DNA of 64,000 bases, taken from assembly GCA_030770425.1 (NCBI GenBank), contig JASJFT010000031.1, positions 186,001 through 250,000 of the forward strand, written 5' to 3'. The notes under the pieces are model-generated. The model had not been told where the DNA came from, made no database searches, and saw nothing but the letters and a program-made list of their open reading frames with translations. The position numbers were made by a program, and so were the translations under genes. Below, one piece after another: positions 1 to 12,958 of this stretch (position 1 is the stretch's first letter; every line of letters starts with the position of its first letter). Source of the DNA: Darksidea phi (taxonomy: Eukaryota; Ascomycota; Dothideomycetes; Pleosporales; Lentitheciaceae).

Positions 1-543
1 CCCAACGTCCTATGCGTGTTGACAGCGCCTCCCAATGATAGGGACGTGTTTGCCAGAAAGGGAGGTTACAGGATGAGTCTGCGAGAGATCACTGTCGCAG
101 ACGACACCCAATCTGGCTTCAGAATCTCATTTTGGAATCGTCTCTCCGGTAAAGGAGAGCCACAGAATGGTCTTCTCCAGACATTAGAGCGTATCAGAGT
201 GGGAGACATTCTCCTTCTACGCAACATCGCACTGAACGCATTCCGTGATAACGTCTATGGACAGTCACTAAATCCTTCCATCACACGGGTCCGAACAACG
301 GTCGACATTCTCAAGAGCAGCAGCGGGATATCTAGTCGGCAACTCGGTGCGCTTCCTGCGGCTGTCGTGGCAGCTTTCATGAGGGTGGAGCGATGGGCGA
401 ATGCTCATGTTGCGCCAGATACGGCCGGCCCGAGGAAGCGAAAGGGCGGTATGGAAGCATCGAACAGGTCCACGAAGCGGCCATTCAGAAGCTTCGATGC
501 TCATAATGACACCTTTCCACCAGACACCATGGAAGTTACTTGA
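1..543 (+). CDS. OB-fold-like protein, 3' end only
   Basis: The frame is open from the first base of the window, so the gene starts upstream; the visible part is 180 codons ending at TGA 541-543. The alternating hydrophobic pattern (ITVADDT, FRISFW, VGDILLLRNIAL) followed by a basic tail is what a nucleic-acid-binding OB fold looks like: a strand pair, the VGD(I/V)LLL turn, and a closing strand near TRVRTTVDIL. The last 60 residues are polar and basic (PRKRKGG, STKRPF) and look disordered or like a nuclear localisation signal. Family knowledge: RPA/shieldin-type OB proteins in fungi carry such C-terminal tails. The function (single-strand DNA binding) is inference from this pattern; no catalytic motif is visible. 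Confidence 0.6.
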   Translation, partial: PNVLCVLTAPPNDRDVFARKGGYRMSLREITVADDTQSGFRISFWNRLSGKGEPQNGLLQTLERIRVGDILLLRNIALNAFRDNVYGQSLNPSITRVRTTVDILKSSSGISSRQLGALPAAVVAAFMRVERWANAHVAPDTAGPRKRKGGMEASNRSTKRPFRSFDAHNDTFPPDTMEVT

Positions 544-1686
544 ATCAAGGTGTAGGAAGTCAGAAGGCTGCGTGAGGATTTCAACCGAAACTTGAAGCAG
601 TCCGATAGCGGGGCGTACGTGGACGTTGAACCTCGTAGCCAGCGAGCTCATTGGCGTTCATTTGCAAAACACATTCACTATGACTTCTGCTGAAAGAACA
701 GCTTCATTTTGCATGAGCATATTTCATTCCACCCTCCGCATGTGTGAGGCTGAGGCCTGTTTCGTTTCACGCCCCACAGAAGGCACTCGCAGCTGTCGAT
801 CGACACGTTGTGCCTATCGATAAACAATTACCAATCCCTTGGCCCCGCCTTGCTATGACAGGATTTGCAGGCGTTTTGACTGCACGGAAATTTCAGTGGC
901 TTGCAATTTGCTTGAAGCGTCGTGGGAAGCCTTGACGTCGCACCAGCCCGGCGGTGGTCCGTGCCGTCACCCTTCCATCTCAACTTCACCGCCGTCATCT
1001 CATGCGCCGCTGGCCTTCGTGCGAAACCGAAACGCAGCCGCTGTTGAAGAACTTACAGAGATTACTAATAGAACGCCTAAGGAATGTGGCCGCTTGATGA
1101 TAAAGAGGATACGGAAACAACACAAAAGCATCAACAGCGCAGACGCGGCGGCTGGCTTTGTTCCAGTACAGCAGAGAGGCGTATGCGGACGCGCGGTTTG
1201 GCCATGCACAGAAGTCAACAAGGTGTGATGGAGGGAAGTCATTGGGAGTTCCTGGTCTTGTTTCCTTTGTGGACAGGGCATGAGGACCAATTTCTGAAAC
1301 GCTGACCGTGGTTGGCTGGAGGGTCGCAAGAAACCAATTTGTTTGAAGTAAACCAAACACGTTTGTAGTCCGAATCCTGTACCCACGCTTTGTATACACC
1401 CAGCTACCTTACGCCACATCTTACCGCTGCAACGCCCCGCTGCATGACAACATGCGGGACCGCCCGGGTCCTAAAATAATCAAACGGATGGCGGTGCCCC
1501 CATGCTCATTTCGCATCCTCGCTCTCCTCTTAAAGTCCGTCGAATCCCAAGACAATGTAGTCACGGGTCAGGTTTGCCCTTCCTTTCGTTCATTGCTCGT
1601 AGCTGTCGGGTTTCCTTCTTCAGCACCTTCACATTCTTTCACTGGGATCTCGATCGATTCTGTACATTCTTTACCGTCCGGTCACG
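544..1686. other. intergenic, no gene seen
   Basis: Between the OB-fold-like gene and the tyrosinase. Open frames of 60-140 codons occur on both strands but overlap each other, mostly lack ATG starts and resemble no family. The last 150 bp before 1687 is pyrimidine-rich on the plus strand, as is usual for fungal 5' leaders; no clear TATA box. Confidence 0.5.
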
Positions 1687-3935
1687 ATGAAAACATTCTT
1701 TACCACTTTCGCTACATTGACCACCTCGATCTCTCTTCTTGGACTTTCACAAGCTGCTCCTCTCAGCGATGGACCGAGTTGCGGAGTTGTCGGAAAGACG
1801 GATGAGTCTAGCTTCTTCTCCGTTGTTGGCGTGCAGGGAGCTGGAGTGCAACCACGACTGGAGCTGCGCGAGCTTGAAAAGGACACAGAGACGTGGAATA
1901 TTTTCTTGCTGGCTTTTGCAAGATTTCAAGCTATGGACCAAAGTGATAAAGTGTCGTACTTTAAGGTCGCGGGTAGGTCTGACTCAGTAATTTTGACTGC
2001 TCGCGCTGACGATATCAGGGATTCATGGAGCTCCATTTGGACCGTGGGATAATGTAGAGGGTGAAGGTGTAGCTGGGTACTGCCCTCACTTGAGCAATCT
2101 CTTCGGTACTTGGCATAGGCCTTATCTTGCGTTGTTCGAGCAAATACTCCATGACCGTGCTGTGGATATTGCCAATGAGTATCCCAAGGGTGAGGCGAGA
2201 GAGAACGCTCTCAAGGTAGCTCATAAGGTTCGCCTACCTTACTGGGACTGGGCACTGGACCCAACAGACGACCAAGGAGCTATGCCGGCCTGTCTTCGAC
2301 GAACCTCAGTTACTGTCACACTCGCAGACGGTACTAAGTCCGAGATTCCGAACCCGCTGTATCAGTACAACTTCCACCCGCTGAAATACGACGACTTCTC
2401 CATTTTGGTAGGTACACTCCAAGGATTTTCTGCGATCATGACGCGAACTTCATGTACTTGTTTTCAGCTGAATCCAGCTAAAGCTAAAATAGGAAGAGTT
2501 CCAATTCAAGAACTGGAACACGACCATTCGACTTCCCGAAGACGGCTTTGCTGAGAATGCTACAAGCCGTAACGACGAAGCGAATTTTCGCATTACCAGC
2601 CAGCAGGCGAATAACCGCGACACGCTGTACAAACTACTAACTTCCTTTCAACCTTACAATCAGTGGAGCACCAAGGCGAATGGCGGCACCATTGGCAATA
2701 TTGAAACCTTACATGATGGCTTCCACAATGTCTTTGGCCTTGGCAATATGGGTATTCCGGAAGTGTCTGCTTTTGACCCAGTTTTCTGGTTTCATCACTG
2801 TCAGATAGACCGTATCATCGCTCTTTACCAACACCGCTATCCAGATACATGGGTGGAAGACGCTACTCAGCCGAAGAAGACGTACACTATCACCGTGAAC
2901 AGCACCCAAGGGCCTACCTCTCCTCTCAAGCCCTTCCACATGAATGCGGACGGCGACATGTGGACATCAGCCACTTCAAGAAACTGGACCTCTTTTGGCT
3001 ACACTTACCCGGAACTCGTCTCCAACCCCAGCAACGACTCGCTCACCCTCACCATCAACAAGCTCTATAAGCCGCATACTCAAGGTCTAAACGACAATAA
3101 CACTATCTCCGCATATGGCACAAACAACCGCAGCGCCGATGCTACGGACTGGCTTGCTGAAGTTAATATGCCTTCCGACATCCAGATCTCCTACTCCGTC
3201 CGTGCCTTCCTTGGGGAGCCCAACGCTGACCCCACAAAGTGGGCTACCGATCCGAACTATGTCGGCCAAGTCGCCTCGCTCTCATCCCCACGCATGGACT
3301 CCAACGTCATCGTCACAGCCAACATCGGCCTCACCGCCAAGTTAGCTGAGAAGTTCAAATCCGGCGAGCTCCCTAGTCTCGAGAAGGATGAAGTTGCTGA
3401 ATGGCTCAAGACGAACTTCTACTGGCGCATCCAAGCGCTCGATTTCAGCGAAATCCCACGTAACAGCCCACCAAAGGGTCTTAACGTTACTGTGTTCAGC
3501 GTACCTGTCCATCTTCCCCATAGCGAGACGGAAGTTCCCGAATGGACGGGCGACTTTGAGTACAATCCCGCCATTCATGGTAATCCGCCAACATATGACG
3601 AAGGTAGCTTGTCCAACAAAACGACGACAGGCCCAGGCTTCAACGAGACGACTGGTGGGTGGAACACCACATCTGGGGAGTGGAGCTGGAACATTACGGA
3701 TGCCGAGGTGGAAGCTGGTGCTGGAGTTGAGCCAAGTGCAACTCTGAGCCCGGTCAGTTTAAGTCCAACTGAGACCTCGACGTCGGCTAGTGCGCCGGTT
3801 GGAGAGGTAACGCCCGCACCTCAGGCACCTGCTGAAGTCGTCACTCTGCCCAATGGCCAAGTTAGCACGCGCTATGTTACGGAGATTGTGCGCGTTACTG
3901 TGACGGCAGATGCACCGGTGCATACGGACGCTTAA
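1687..3935 (+). CDS. secreted tyrosinase (type-3 copper oxidase)
   Basis: Three exons, 1687-1972, 2019-2407 and 2493-3935, give 705 aa. Tyrosinases hydroxylate monophenols and oxidise o-diphenols to quinones. Residues 1-24 form a signal peptide (hydrophobic run ending LSQA-APL), so the enzyme should enter the secretory pathway. CuA ligands are H98 (IHG), H119 and H128 (TWHRPYL); C117-P-H119 is the Cys-X-His of the thioether bridge. CuB ligands are H299 and H303 (LHDGFH) and H327 (FWFHHCQIDR). The C-terminal third matches the shielding domain of fungal tyrosinases; the last ~100 residues are Ser/Thr/Pro-rich with NxT/S sites. Introns are 46 and 85 bp. The gene converges on the PKS, leaving about 700 bp between stops. 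It may serve melanin-type pigment or modify the phenolic/polyketide product; that link is inference. Catalytic residues are intact. Confidence 0.93.
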
Positions 3936-4633
3936 GTGATGCACTTCTTCCGAGCAGCTTTTCATTTTCTTAGGTTTCGGGTTAGGTTGATTTGTCCCTG
4001 CCTCTTTCATGGGTGTTTGGTATGACGGAAGAGCTCATGGGACAGCTTGGCGTTTGTTCGGTTTGGCTTGCGATGATCTTCGATGTAGATACTTTTCGTT
4101 CTTTTGCTTTTTTGAACGCTCATTGCTGGCCATGAGCAAGCAGAAGAATGACAGCAAAACCACACCTATATAGCTATGCGACATGAACTTGGATGGAACA
4201 ATCCATGGCGCAGGCCGTTTCCGCTGTTTTCTCCTATGCATGAGCTTGATGTCGGCTGCGAACAGCATGGATACCAACCGTCCAGGCAGAGAACGTAGGC
4301 CAGCATATTATTTCACAACTAGAAAATTTACTGAGAGGTATTTGCAGAGAGGTAGAGAAGACAATGTTCAGAGTTGAAGAATTATTAATAGTGGTCCTCC
4401 ACGTAAAAGCTTCATGAACTTTTAGAAGTACGTAAAGCATTTACACATGCAAGAAGAGTGAAAATACACAAAATGCCGCCGGCCGTCCCAATTCCAGAAA
4501 ATAAGAACCGACAACGCCTCCAAGGACCAGGTAATCTTACAACACGGTGGGCGCCGCCATCCCCATGCACGCATACAAAAACCTGGATATATTGCCATGG
4601 AAAGGAAAGAAGGAACAGTCCCAACAACATGAA
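3936..4633. other. convergent intergenic (tyrosinase / PKS 3' ends)
   Basis: Holds the 3' UTRs of two converging genes. Only short overlapping frames without family resemblance are present. A TATATAGC run near 4166 is not placed to serve either gene. Confidence 0.5.
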
Positions 4634-7600
4634 TCACTCTCCAATTCCTAGCTTCTCCGCTACGCTCCCGCCAAGTGATTCAATTGCACCACCTCCTAGA
4701 ATCTCGAAGATAGGAACATCAACCTTCAGGGACTTCATAAACCAGTTTCGAAACTCAACTGCAAAGAGGGAGTCGACTCCGTGTGCGTGCATCGGCTTCG
4801 TAACATCGATGTCTTCTGTCGGGCGTGAGAGCACACGAGCAAGTTTATCGCGGATAGCGGATGTAATGATTGTGGTAGCTTCCGCGCGAGATTTGGCTGT
4901 GCCGAGGGCGGAGAGATCTGTTTGTGCTTGAGCAGGCGAAGAAGAGGTAGGGGCAGACGCAGTGGTGGTAGATTCGAGTTGATGCAGATGCACGAAGAGC
5001 GGTCGTTCCATCCAGGCCGTCAGTTCCTCCCCCCTGCTCTTAACATCAGCGGGAAGTTGGAAGCCCATCGCCACCTGGCTCTGCATATCCTCTACTTTTA
5101 GCTCCGGATCGCAGTAATGCTCCAGGATGGTAAACAAATCTTTTTGCCCCATAAGCACAATCTTCTTGATCTGGTTGTACTGCTCTAGGTCGTCTTGGTG
5201 ATTGGTGAAGTAGCCCTCATCGGCCATGGCGCTAAGATCTAGAGATACCGCTTTCAGGCCTTGCGAGACACGGTATGCGGCGAGCCCATCTTGGTATGTA
5301 TTACCGGTGCAGTAGCTAGCTTGGCCGGAGGAACCGATCATCCCGCTGATGGAGGAGAGCATGACGAAGAAGTCGAGATCAGAGGGGAGAAGCTTGTGCA
5401 AGTTCCAAGACCCATGGATCTTGGGCTTGAGCGCGGATGTCCATTGGTCGTGCGTCATGCTATCAAAGAGGGCGTCGCCAATAGCCATAGCGGCTTGGAT
5501 GCAGCCTTTAATTGGTGGCATGCGCTTTGCGACAGAACTAATGGTCCGGCGTAAAGCAGCCTCCGAAGCGATGTCGCAAGCTGGGGCTTCAATGTACACT
5601 CCAGCCCCTGTCATCTCTTCGAAGAAGTCCATTGCTCCTTCTGTGCGCATGCCCTTCCGGGAGAGAAGAAGGATGTGTTTGGCGCCTTTGGTACCCATCC
5701 AGCGTGCGATACTCTTGCCTTGGCCACCTAAGCCGCCGGCGATCACGTAGGTTGCATTGGGCGAGAAGCGTGGGCCACAGTCGGAAGAGATGAGTGCCTG
5801 GTCATAGGTTAATAGAAAGTCTTTGGGGACGGTATTCACGAGGTCTTACCGGGACCACAGCATCCTGATCAATCTCAATAGCCACGCCTCCCGCATTTAG
5901 CCCACTCTGAAGATACCGGAATGCATCTTCGACCTCGTGAACAGAGAAAACCCGGAGTGGAGAAGCAACGCTGATCTTCTTCTGCGCCAGCAGGTCCACT
6001 ACCGCTTTTAACGCCTTCTGGATCAGCTGAGGACGCTCCTTGGTCATGGCCGCGATGTCGATAGCGGAGAAAGAAACATTTTGCGCAAACTGGAACATAG
6101 GCAGCTTCTCATGCGAAAAGATGTCCTTCTTGCCAATCTCCAAGAACCGACCGTACGGGGCGATGCACTCCCATGAGGCTCGGAGCTCCTCACCCGCGAG
6201 CGAATTTAGCACTAGATCCACACCGCGGCCCCCGGTCGCCTGCTTGATACCTTGAGAGAAAGACGTATCACGGCTGTAAAAGATGTGGTCCTCGGATATC
6301 GCATAAGTCGACATGAGGAGATCCTTCTTTGACTGGCTGCCGACAGTAACAAACACTTCGGCGCCAAAATGCTGTGAGATTTGGATAGCTGCCTGTCCTG
6401 TACCGCCGGCACCAGCGTGTATCAGCACTGATTCGCCCTTAGAAATGCGGCCGAGCTCGACCAAAGCGTGATATGCTGTGACGTAGTTGGTAGGAAGCTT
6501 CGCTGCTTCAGTGAAGGGTATATTGTCCGGGATCTTCGCAATAAGCGCTTCGTTGCAATGTATGACACTTCGATAAGTGTCTAGAGCAGACACAACAACT
6601 CTGTCGCCGGGCTTAAACCGAGAAGACGCGCCAACTCGTTCTACAATACCAGCACATTCTGTACCGAGCGTGTCATCAGAAACGCGTCCGAGTGCGACGA
6701 GGCAGTCTTTGAAATTGACTCCGACAGCTCTGACGCGGACTTCCACGTCCGCAGGAGCAAGCTCTACCGGCAGATGGCTAGCTTGAATGAAGTGAAGACT
6801 GTCAAGCAACCCAGGAGTTTTGACTGTCAGTCGAAGATTCGCATCTCCGAAGCGGACATTTCTCTCGATCATACTCTTGTCATTTTCCGCAATCATGTCG
6901 TTGAGTTGCGCATCTTCGATGATTCGACGGATATGCAACATTCCGTCCCTCTCAATGTACTCAGATTCGCAGTGATCAGATGACGGGAGTAGACAATGAG
7001 TGATGATTCGGCCCAGGTTTGAAGCTTGATCTTCCAAGCCAGATGAAGTGTCCGCTTCGAGAACTGTAAAGTTCAATGAAGAGTTCTCAGATCTAAGAGT
7101 ACGGGCAAGACCGTAAACAGCACCCGAGAAGGGATTGGTGCCGTTTCCCACAGCAGGTGAGATCCACAGAACGTTTGTAGCATGTAACAGGGTCGCGCGG
7201 AAGCTCTCAAAATCGTCTCCCTCTAGGGTCTGGAGAATAGTGGTGCTTGGGCTATCGTATACGATGACGAGCGTATCACTGAGGTTTTCAGTTGCTAGAG
7301 TACTTAGGTCCGTATACCTCAATGGCACCCCAAGGTCCGCCAGATGTTCCTGGCATATACGCATGTGCGCTTCGTCGGAGTCAATCGCTGCGACCATAGC
7401 GGCAGTTAAGAAGGCGCGATCGACCGGGATCTGCTCAGCCTCCAGTTTCGTCGAAATCCATAGGGAGTTGAGTCGGTGCTCTTCGTCTTGAGTATCCCAA
7501 AATACTTGGTCCACACCACTAAATCCATTGCTAGCAAGCACGTGGTTCCATTCATCCGGCGACAAACATGGGCTTAGACGGTCCCTGCGGTATTCGTCCT

Positions 7601-10600
7601 TGCTGAGCCACCAACCTGGGAGTAACCCAAAGACGAAGCCAGCGCTCACTTGATCGGGCACTGTAACTTCAATCGCAATGAGTTTACCTCCAGGCTTCAG
7701 CAATTTATGCAGATATGTGAGGGTCCGGTCTATATCGGCCGTGGCATGGAGAACGAGCGAAGCGATAATGACATCGAAAGACTCGGGTTCAAAGCCTTGA
7801 CTTAGCGGATCCTGCTCAAGGTCGAACGTCTTGTAGTCTAGCTTAGGGAAAGCGGCAAGTTCGGCTTGAGCTTGGACGAAGAACGACGCAGATATATCCG
7901 TGAAGCAGTACCTGGTGTACCTTGCGGTATTATCATTTGAGCCCCGCTGCGTGAGACTCTTCATGAGATGCTTTGTCGCGCCACCCGTGCCAGCGCCTAC
8001 CTCAAGAATACTAATGTCGGGATTTTTATGTGTCAAGAGATCAAGATAGCGACCCGCTGGGGCCATAAAGTCAGAAATCTCAAGAAGGCATTCGTAGAAA
8101 TTGGACATGTCGGTGCCTTGGAACAGAAGACTGAGCGGATCGGAGCGATTGCTGAGCAAGTTCGCCAAGTGCTCGCCGGCGCGGTAGTAGATCTTAGCGT
8201 GCTTTGGATGTTGGCTCTTGACGCCGTGGTAAAGACGTTGGAACGATTTTTCGTCTTGTTCTACGGACAGCACATCATCATTAGAGAGTTGATGTTGCAT
8301 CCATTGACGATACTTTTGCAGATGCCCTCTTTGTGATGTTTGGGACCTAGTGAGTTTGTCGTTGGCCTTCTTGATGAAGTAGTACAGCACTCGGTCGAGA
8401 TCAGACTTGTACCGTTTTGAAGCAGCCATCCTTGGGGCGCCTTGCGTCAAAAACATCGCAAGTCGCTCGGGTTCTAGACAATCCAGGTCGGGCTTTTGTG
8501 CAATGTTCCAGCACAGCGGTGGTGAGATGGCCTCGGATTCTTGACTTGCTTCCAGCCCGTCCGTGATCAATGTCGTCTCGATCCTCTCGACAAACAAACG
8601 GAGGGAGCGGTCTTGTGAGAGCACTGCGATATCTGAAGTTGTGTTGCGGAAGCCATTCTTGCGAATATTGACAGCAACATCAACACTCTCAGCATCCTCA
8701 CGAAGCAATCCGGTCTTCGATACCCAAATCCTGTTGATCCTCGTCGGAAGAGATGTAGCATGTTTTGAGTCATCGCCAATCTGTGTAATAACGGGGAGCA
8801 CGATTTGCAAGACGCCGTCGAGTGTCGCAGGATGAATAACGGTCGGGTTCTCCAAGCCTTGGCCAGCCAGCATAGCAATCTTGGCCGTGGCCTCTCCGAA
8901 TGGAGAGTGCTTAGAGTTCTGAATCCTCTTGAAGCTGGGTCCGAAGTGATAGCCGCATTTCCAGAAATGATCGTAAATCCCTGCCCCATCAACTTCACGG
9001 GTACAGCGGCTAGAGATATCGTCGTAATGGGCTCTAGCTCGCGCTCCGAAGTGAGCCTCTTCATTGCCGTTGTCAACCTCGTTTAAAGATTCGCTTGCAG
9101 GCACCGCCCGTATCGTACCACGACAGACGTCGGCCCAGTCTTCCTGATACGTTCTCAAGAACCAGTCATACTTGGCACCGTGTTTCAAGGACGTATTGTT
9201 GTGGGCAACAAGTTGCAGTTGAACTTCGACACCATCAGATTCAGTAGGCAGATCCAGTGCCGAGTGGAAAGTAGCATCACAAATCTCGAATGCAGATATT
9301 GCCCTGTCACCGGCGAGTTGAGCGGCAGCTTCGATGACCATTGTGAGCATTCCCGCAGCGGGAAACAGGTTCTTTTCGTTGATGATATGGTCGGGGATCC
9401 ATGAGGAGTCGGCTGGTTTGATAAAGTGTCGCCATCTCGCATCCAATGGATTCCAGTCTGCGACAGGAGTACCAAGGAAAGCATTCCTTCCATGTCCTCG
9501 GAACCGCATGCCTTTGCTGATTCGAGATTCTGACCAGAAAGCTTTTGAGTGGTTGAAAGGATATTGCGGAAGATGCGGCAGCGTAATGAGGTTGTTAGAT
9601 TTGTCGTTGGTTGTCGCATTTAATTTGGTCAGTTGCGCTGTGTATCCTCGACAATGCAACTGGCCAACAGCCGTCAGCAACGATACGCAAGCATCCTTCT
9701 TTCGAACCAGAGCGGGAGTGTATGTGATGTCTTTACCGTGCGGTAACGGTCTTAAAGTATCCCGGATAGGCCCACCGAGTGCTCCGTGTGGTCCGATTTC
9801 AAGAACATCTGTGGCCCATAGCACATCTTGATGCGATAGATCAAGTTTGTTGGGAAGCTTACGACGCGGTGAAACAAATGTAGCGTGCACAGCTTGAGTG
9901 AACTTGACCTGAGAAACCAGATTCTGAACCCAGTAGGAGGGCTCACGGAGGCTTTCCTTGTCAATACGCTCGCCAAGGACAGAAGACACCATGTTGACAT
10001 AGTGGCGCCGGGACGTCGTTCCAGGTTCGATGACTCCGATAAGATCAAGGTACTGGATTGCAACGTTCTCCATATGGGGCCCATGATACGCCACAGGCAC
10101 TTTGAGCACGCGCGCAAAGACGGATGCTTGCTCAAGCTGTGTCGCCAGCGCCTCAATGTGCTCTTTGTTGCCAGACACTGTAACACTTGATGGGCTGTTG
10201 ACGCATGCAATCGTGAGATCCCCAGGGCCCAGCTCAGTGTTGATGTGGTCGATGTAGTCTTTCGTTTTATCCTCTGGCAGCCCTACGGCAAGCATGGCAC
10301 CCCTAATGTTGGTCATGGCGGCGACTTTGTTCGAGCAGATACCACGGTAGTATGCTAGTTTCCAAGCCGACTCGCGACTGATTGCTCCAGAAGCATAGCT
10401 GAGAAATTGTTAGTGACGTTTTGTAGTTTCGAAGAGAGCACTTACGCTGCCGCAATCTCTCCAGAGGAGTGTCCAATCACGACCGAAGGTCGAACATTGA
10501 TAGAAGCCAGCAGCTCGACCAATGCAACCTGCAAGATGGTGCACAAAGGTTGCGCAAATCCTGGCTCATCCATTCTGGCTATAGGCTCGAGCTCACCCGT

Positions 10601-12958
10601 AAACGCCCCAATAAAGTGCCAGTAGCAGCCTAGCCCCATCAGATAGTAGATTGCGTCCAGCACGCTCTTCCTGAAGACCTCATACACAAACAGCTCCCTG
10701 CCCATGCCGCACCATTGCGCGCCCTGGCCAGTGAACACGAACGCGAGCGAGAGTTCGGAATGCGGTTGTGAAGCCACCGGTTTAGAAATCTCAAGAGCAT
10801 CCAGCCCACCCAGCGGAGTTGTGATGGCAAAAGATCTCCAAGAATGTAATGAGCGTCGTTCTAAGAGAGTATGGGCCAGTGAAGCGCGTATGTCGACATG
10901 CTTGTACGTGTACTCTGCTTCGTGCAGCCATTTGGTATAATCAGAGATGAGTTTATTCAGGCTAGACTCATCCCGGGTAGACCAAGTGAGGACTAGAGGC
11001 TTCGTAATCTGGTCAACATTCATGGTGTTGAAGAGGCCGGATGCCCTCCGCGAGTTGGTCTTGAGCTCTAGTGATAAGGGGGGAATAATCTTTGTGCAGT
11101 GTTTTCCTTTGATACCATGCCGTTGCATATAGTGGTACGCGTCATCGAGAACGACGTGCGCATTGGTTCCGCCAAAACCGAAAGAGTTCACAGAAGCTCG
11201 ACGGAGTCCTCTGCTGGGCCATGGAGTGGGCTGCAGCGGAAACTGAGGAACTGATTAGCCTAAGCTTGCAGCAGTGATCTTTAATTCGTACCTTTATGTT
11301 GAGAAAGTCGACATCAATTTCTGGGTTTACTTTTTCCAAGCCTGCAAGTGGCGGGATGATACCACGCTCTAGTATGAGACATGTCTTGATCAAACCAGCG
11401 ATGCCCGCGGCTCCCTCCAAATGCCCAAAGTTGGCCTTGAGCGAAGACACATATACGGCTTCCGCTTTTGATCTTCCTGCTGCAAAAGAAGAGCCGATTG
11501 CAGTGGCTTCCAGTGGGTCGCCTACAGACGTTCCGGTACCTGCAAAGGTTAGAAGCTGATTGTCAGCTTTCCAGAAGCAGCTTACCATGCGCTTCAACAT
11601 ATCTTGTCTTGGACCTATCAAGGCCGGCTCTTCGGTAAGTGTCGGAGATCAGTCTCGCCTGAGCAAATTTGCTGGGTTTAGCTAGAGGAGTGTCGCCGTC
11701 CTGGTTCGTTCCTGTCGCTCGAATCACAGCCCGGATTGTGTCACCGTCCCGGACTGCATCTGATAGGCGTTTGACAACAACGACACCAAATCCTTCGCCT
11801 CTTGAATATCCATTTGCTTTATGGTCGAAGCTATGGCATACGCCATCAGGGGAGAGAAATCCCATGTTGGAAAGACCAATGGTCAAATCCAACGAGAATA
11901 TGAGGTTGCACCCTGCTACAATCCCCTAAATGAGGTTAGTCGTCATTTTTATGTAAAGTTTAGCATAATAGTAAGGGAAGCCATAGCCCATCTATCGGAG
12001 AGCATCTATTTCTAGAAATGCTCACAGCGCATCAATTATTCTCAAAGACACTGTAACGAAGAGAAGAAGAGGCCATACCATGGAGCTTTGACCCAGTCGT
12101 AATGACTGGCATGCTTGATCGAGGGCCACCAAACTACTGGAGCACGCCGTGTCAATGGTCGCGCTAGGTCCTCGGAGGTTGTAGAAAGAGCTGATACGGT
12201 TAGATAGCATAGCAGCTGCTACACCAGTAGCGAAAAACTTTGGTGTCAGCTCTGGGTCCTTGCCCATCACCTTGGGAATACAGTTAGCGAGTGTCCCAGG
12301 AGTGTATTTGTTTCCCCAAGATGCATACCATCATATAGTCTGCAGTAAAGCAGCCCGTATGAACGGACGTCTCTGTACCGTATACTTTATCCATTGGGAG
12401 TCCCGCTACGAGCCAGTCAAAAACGCATAAGGCTTGTATACGTCTTAGCTCGACTCACCATTTTCAAGGGCTCTGTAGGACGCCTCCAAAAGTCCCCGCT
12501 GCTGGGGGTCCATGGCAGCGGCTTCCGCAGCTGTCATGCCAAAGAAGGAGGCATCGAAGACTGCCAAGTCCTCTTTTAAGAAATGAGCTTTTCGAGGCCG
12601 TATCTGAACGCCGATAAGCCCTCGCAGATATGTAGCGTAACTCGAGAGTACATACTGTTCCCATGGCTCCTGTGTCTGTGCTGTAGTGTGCGGCATGGTT
12701 GAGTCGTTCCTTGGGAAACTCGGAAGCTGTTGAGCGAGCCTCCATCATCATATCCCAAAATGACTCAACCGTATCGGCATCTCCAGGACCTTTGAGAGAG
12801 AAACCAATGATGGCAATGGGCTCCACCCCCGGTAGGCCTTCAGTGTCATTGTGCGGCTGCACTGTATGTGAAAATCCTGACGACGACGCCGAGGACACCG
12901 AAGGCGACCGGGAAGAACTTGAATATGATGCCGAAGAGGAGGTAGTGCTGTAATCCAT
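4634..12958 (-). CDS. highly reducing polyketide synthase (KS-AT-DH-cMT-ER-KR-ACP)
   Basis: Nine exons on the minus strand: 12958-12656, 12603-12459, 12405-12329, 12270-12079, 11925-11586, 11539-11292, 11242-10446, 10398-5850, 5797-4634; 2604 aa. After a Ser-rich leader (res. 4-30) come: KS (~46-470; C218 in DTACSSS, H352 in EAHGTGT, H392 in NFGH); AT (~600-900; S694 in GHSSG); DH (H1038; D1228 in LDGVLQ); C-methyltransferase (VGAGTGG ~1501-1507); ER ([10 protein letters not shown] ~2030); KR (GGLGGQG ~2240; Y2379); ACP (S2560 in GVDSL). All domains of a fully reducing, methylating iterative type I PKS are present. The DH motif HxxxGxxxxP has Glu1042 in place of Gly. Nothing follows the ACP, so release must occur in trans; the divergent FSH hydrolase is the obvious partner. 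Start: first ATG (12958); the frame upstream opens only at a GTG. The product is unknown. Confidence 0.95.

Noticed and set aside
995..1419. Two overlapping minus-strand frames of 134 and 139 codons
   Set aside because: They overlap in different frames, lack conserved content, and lie in the promoter side of the tyrosinase.
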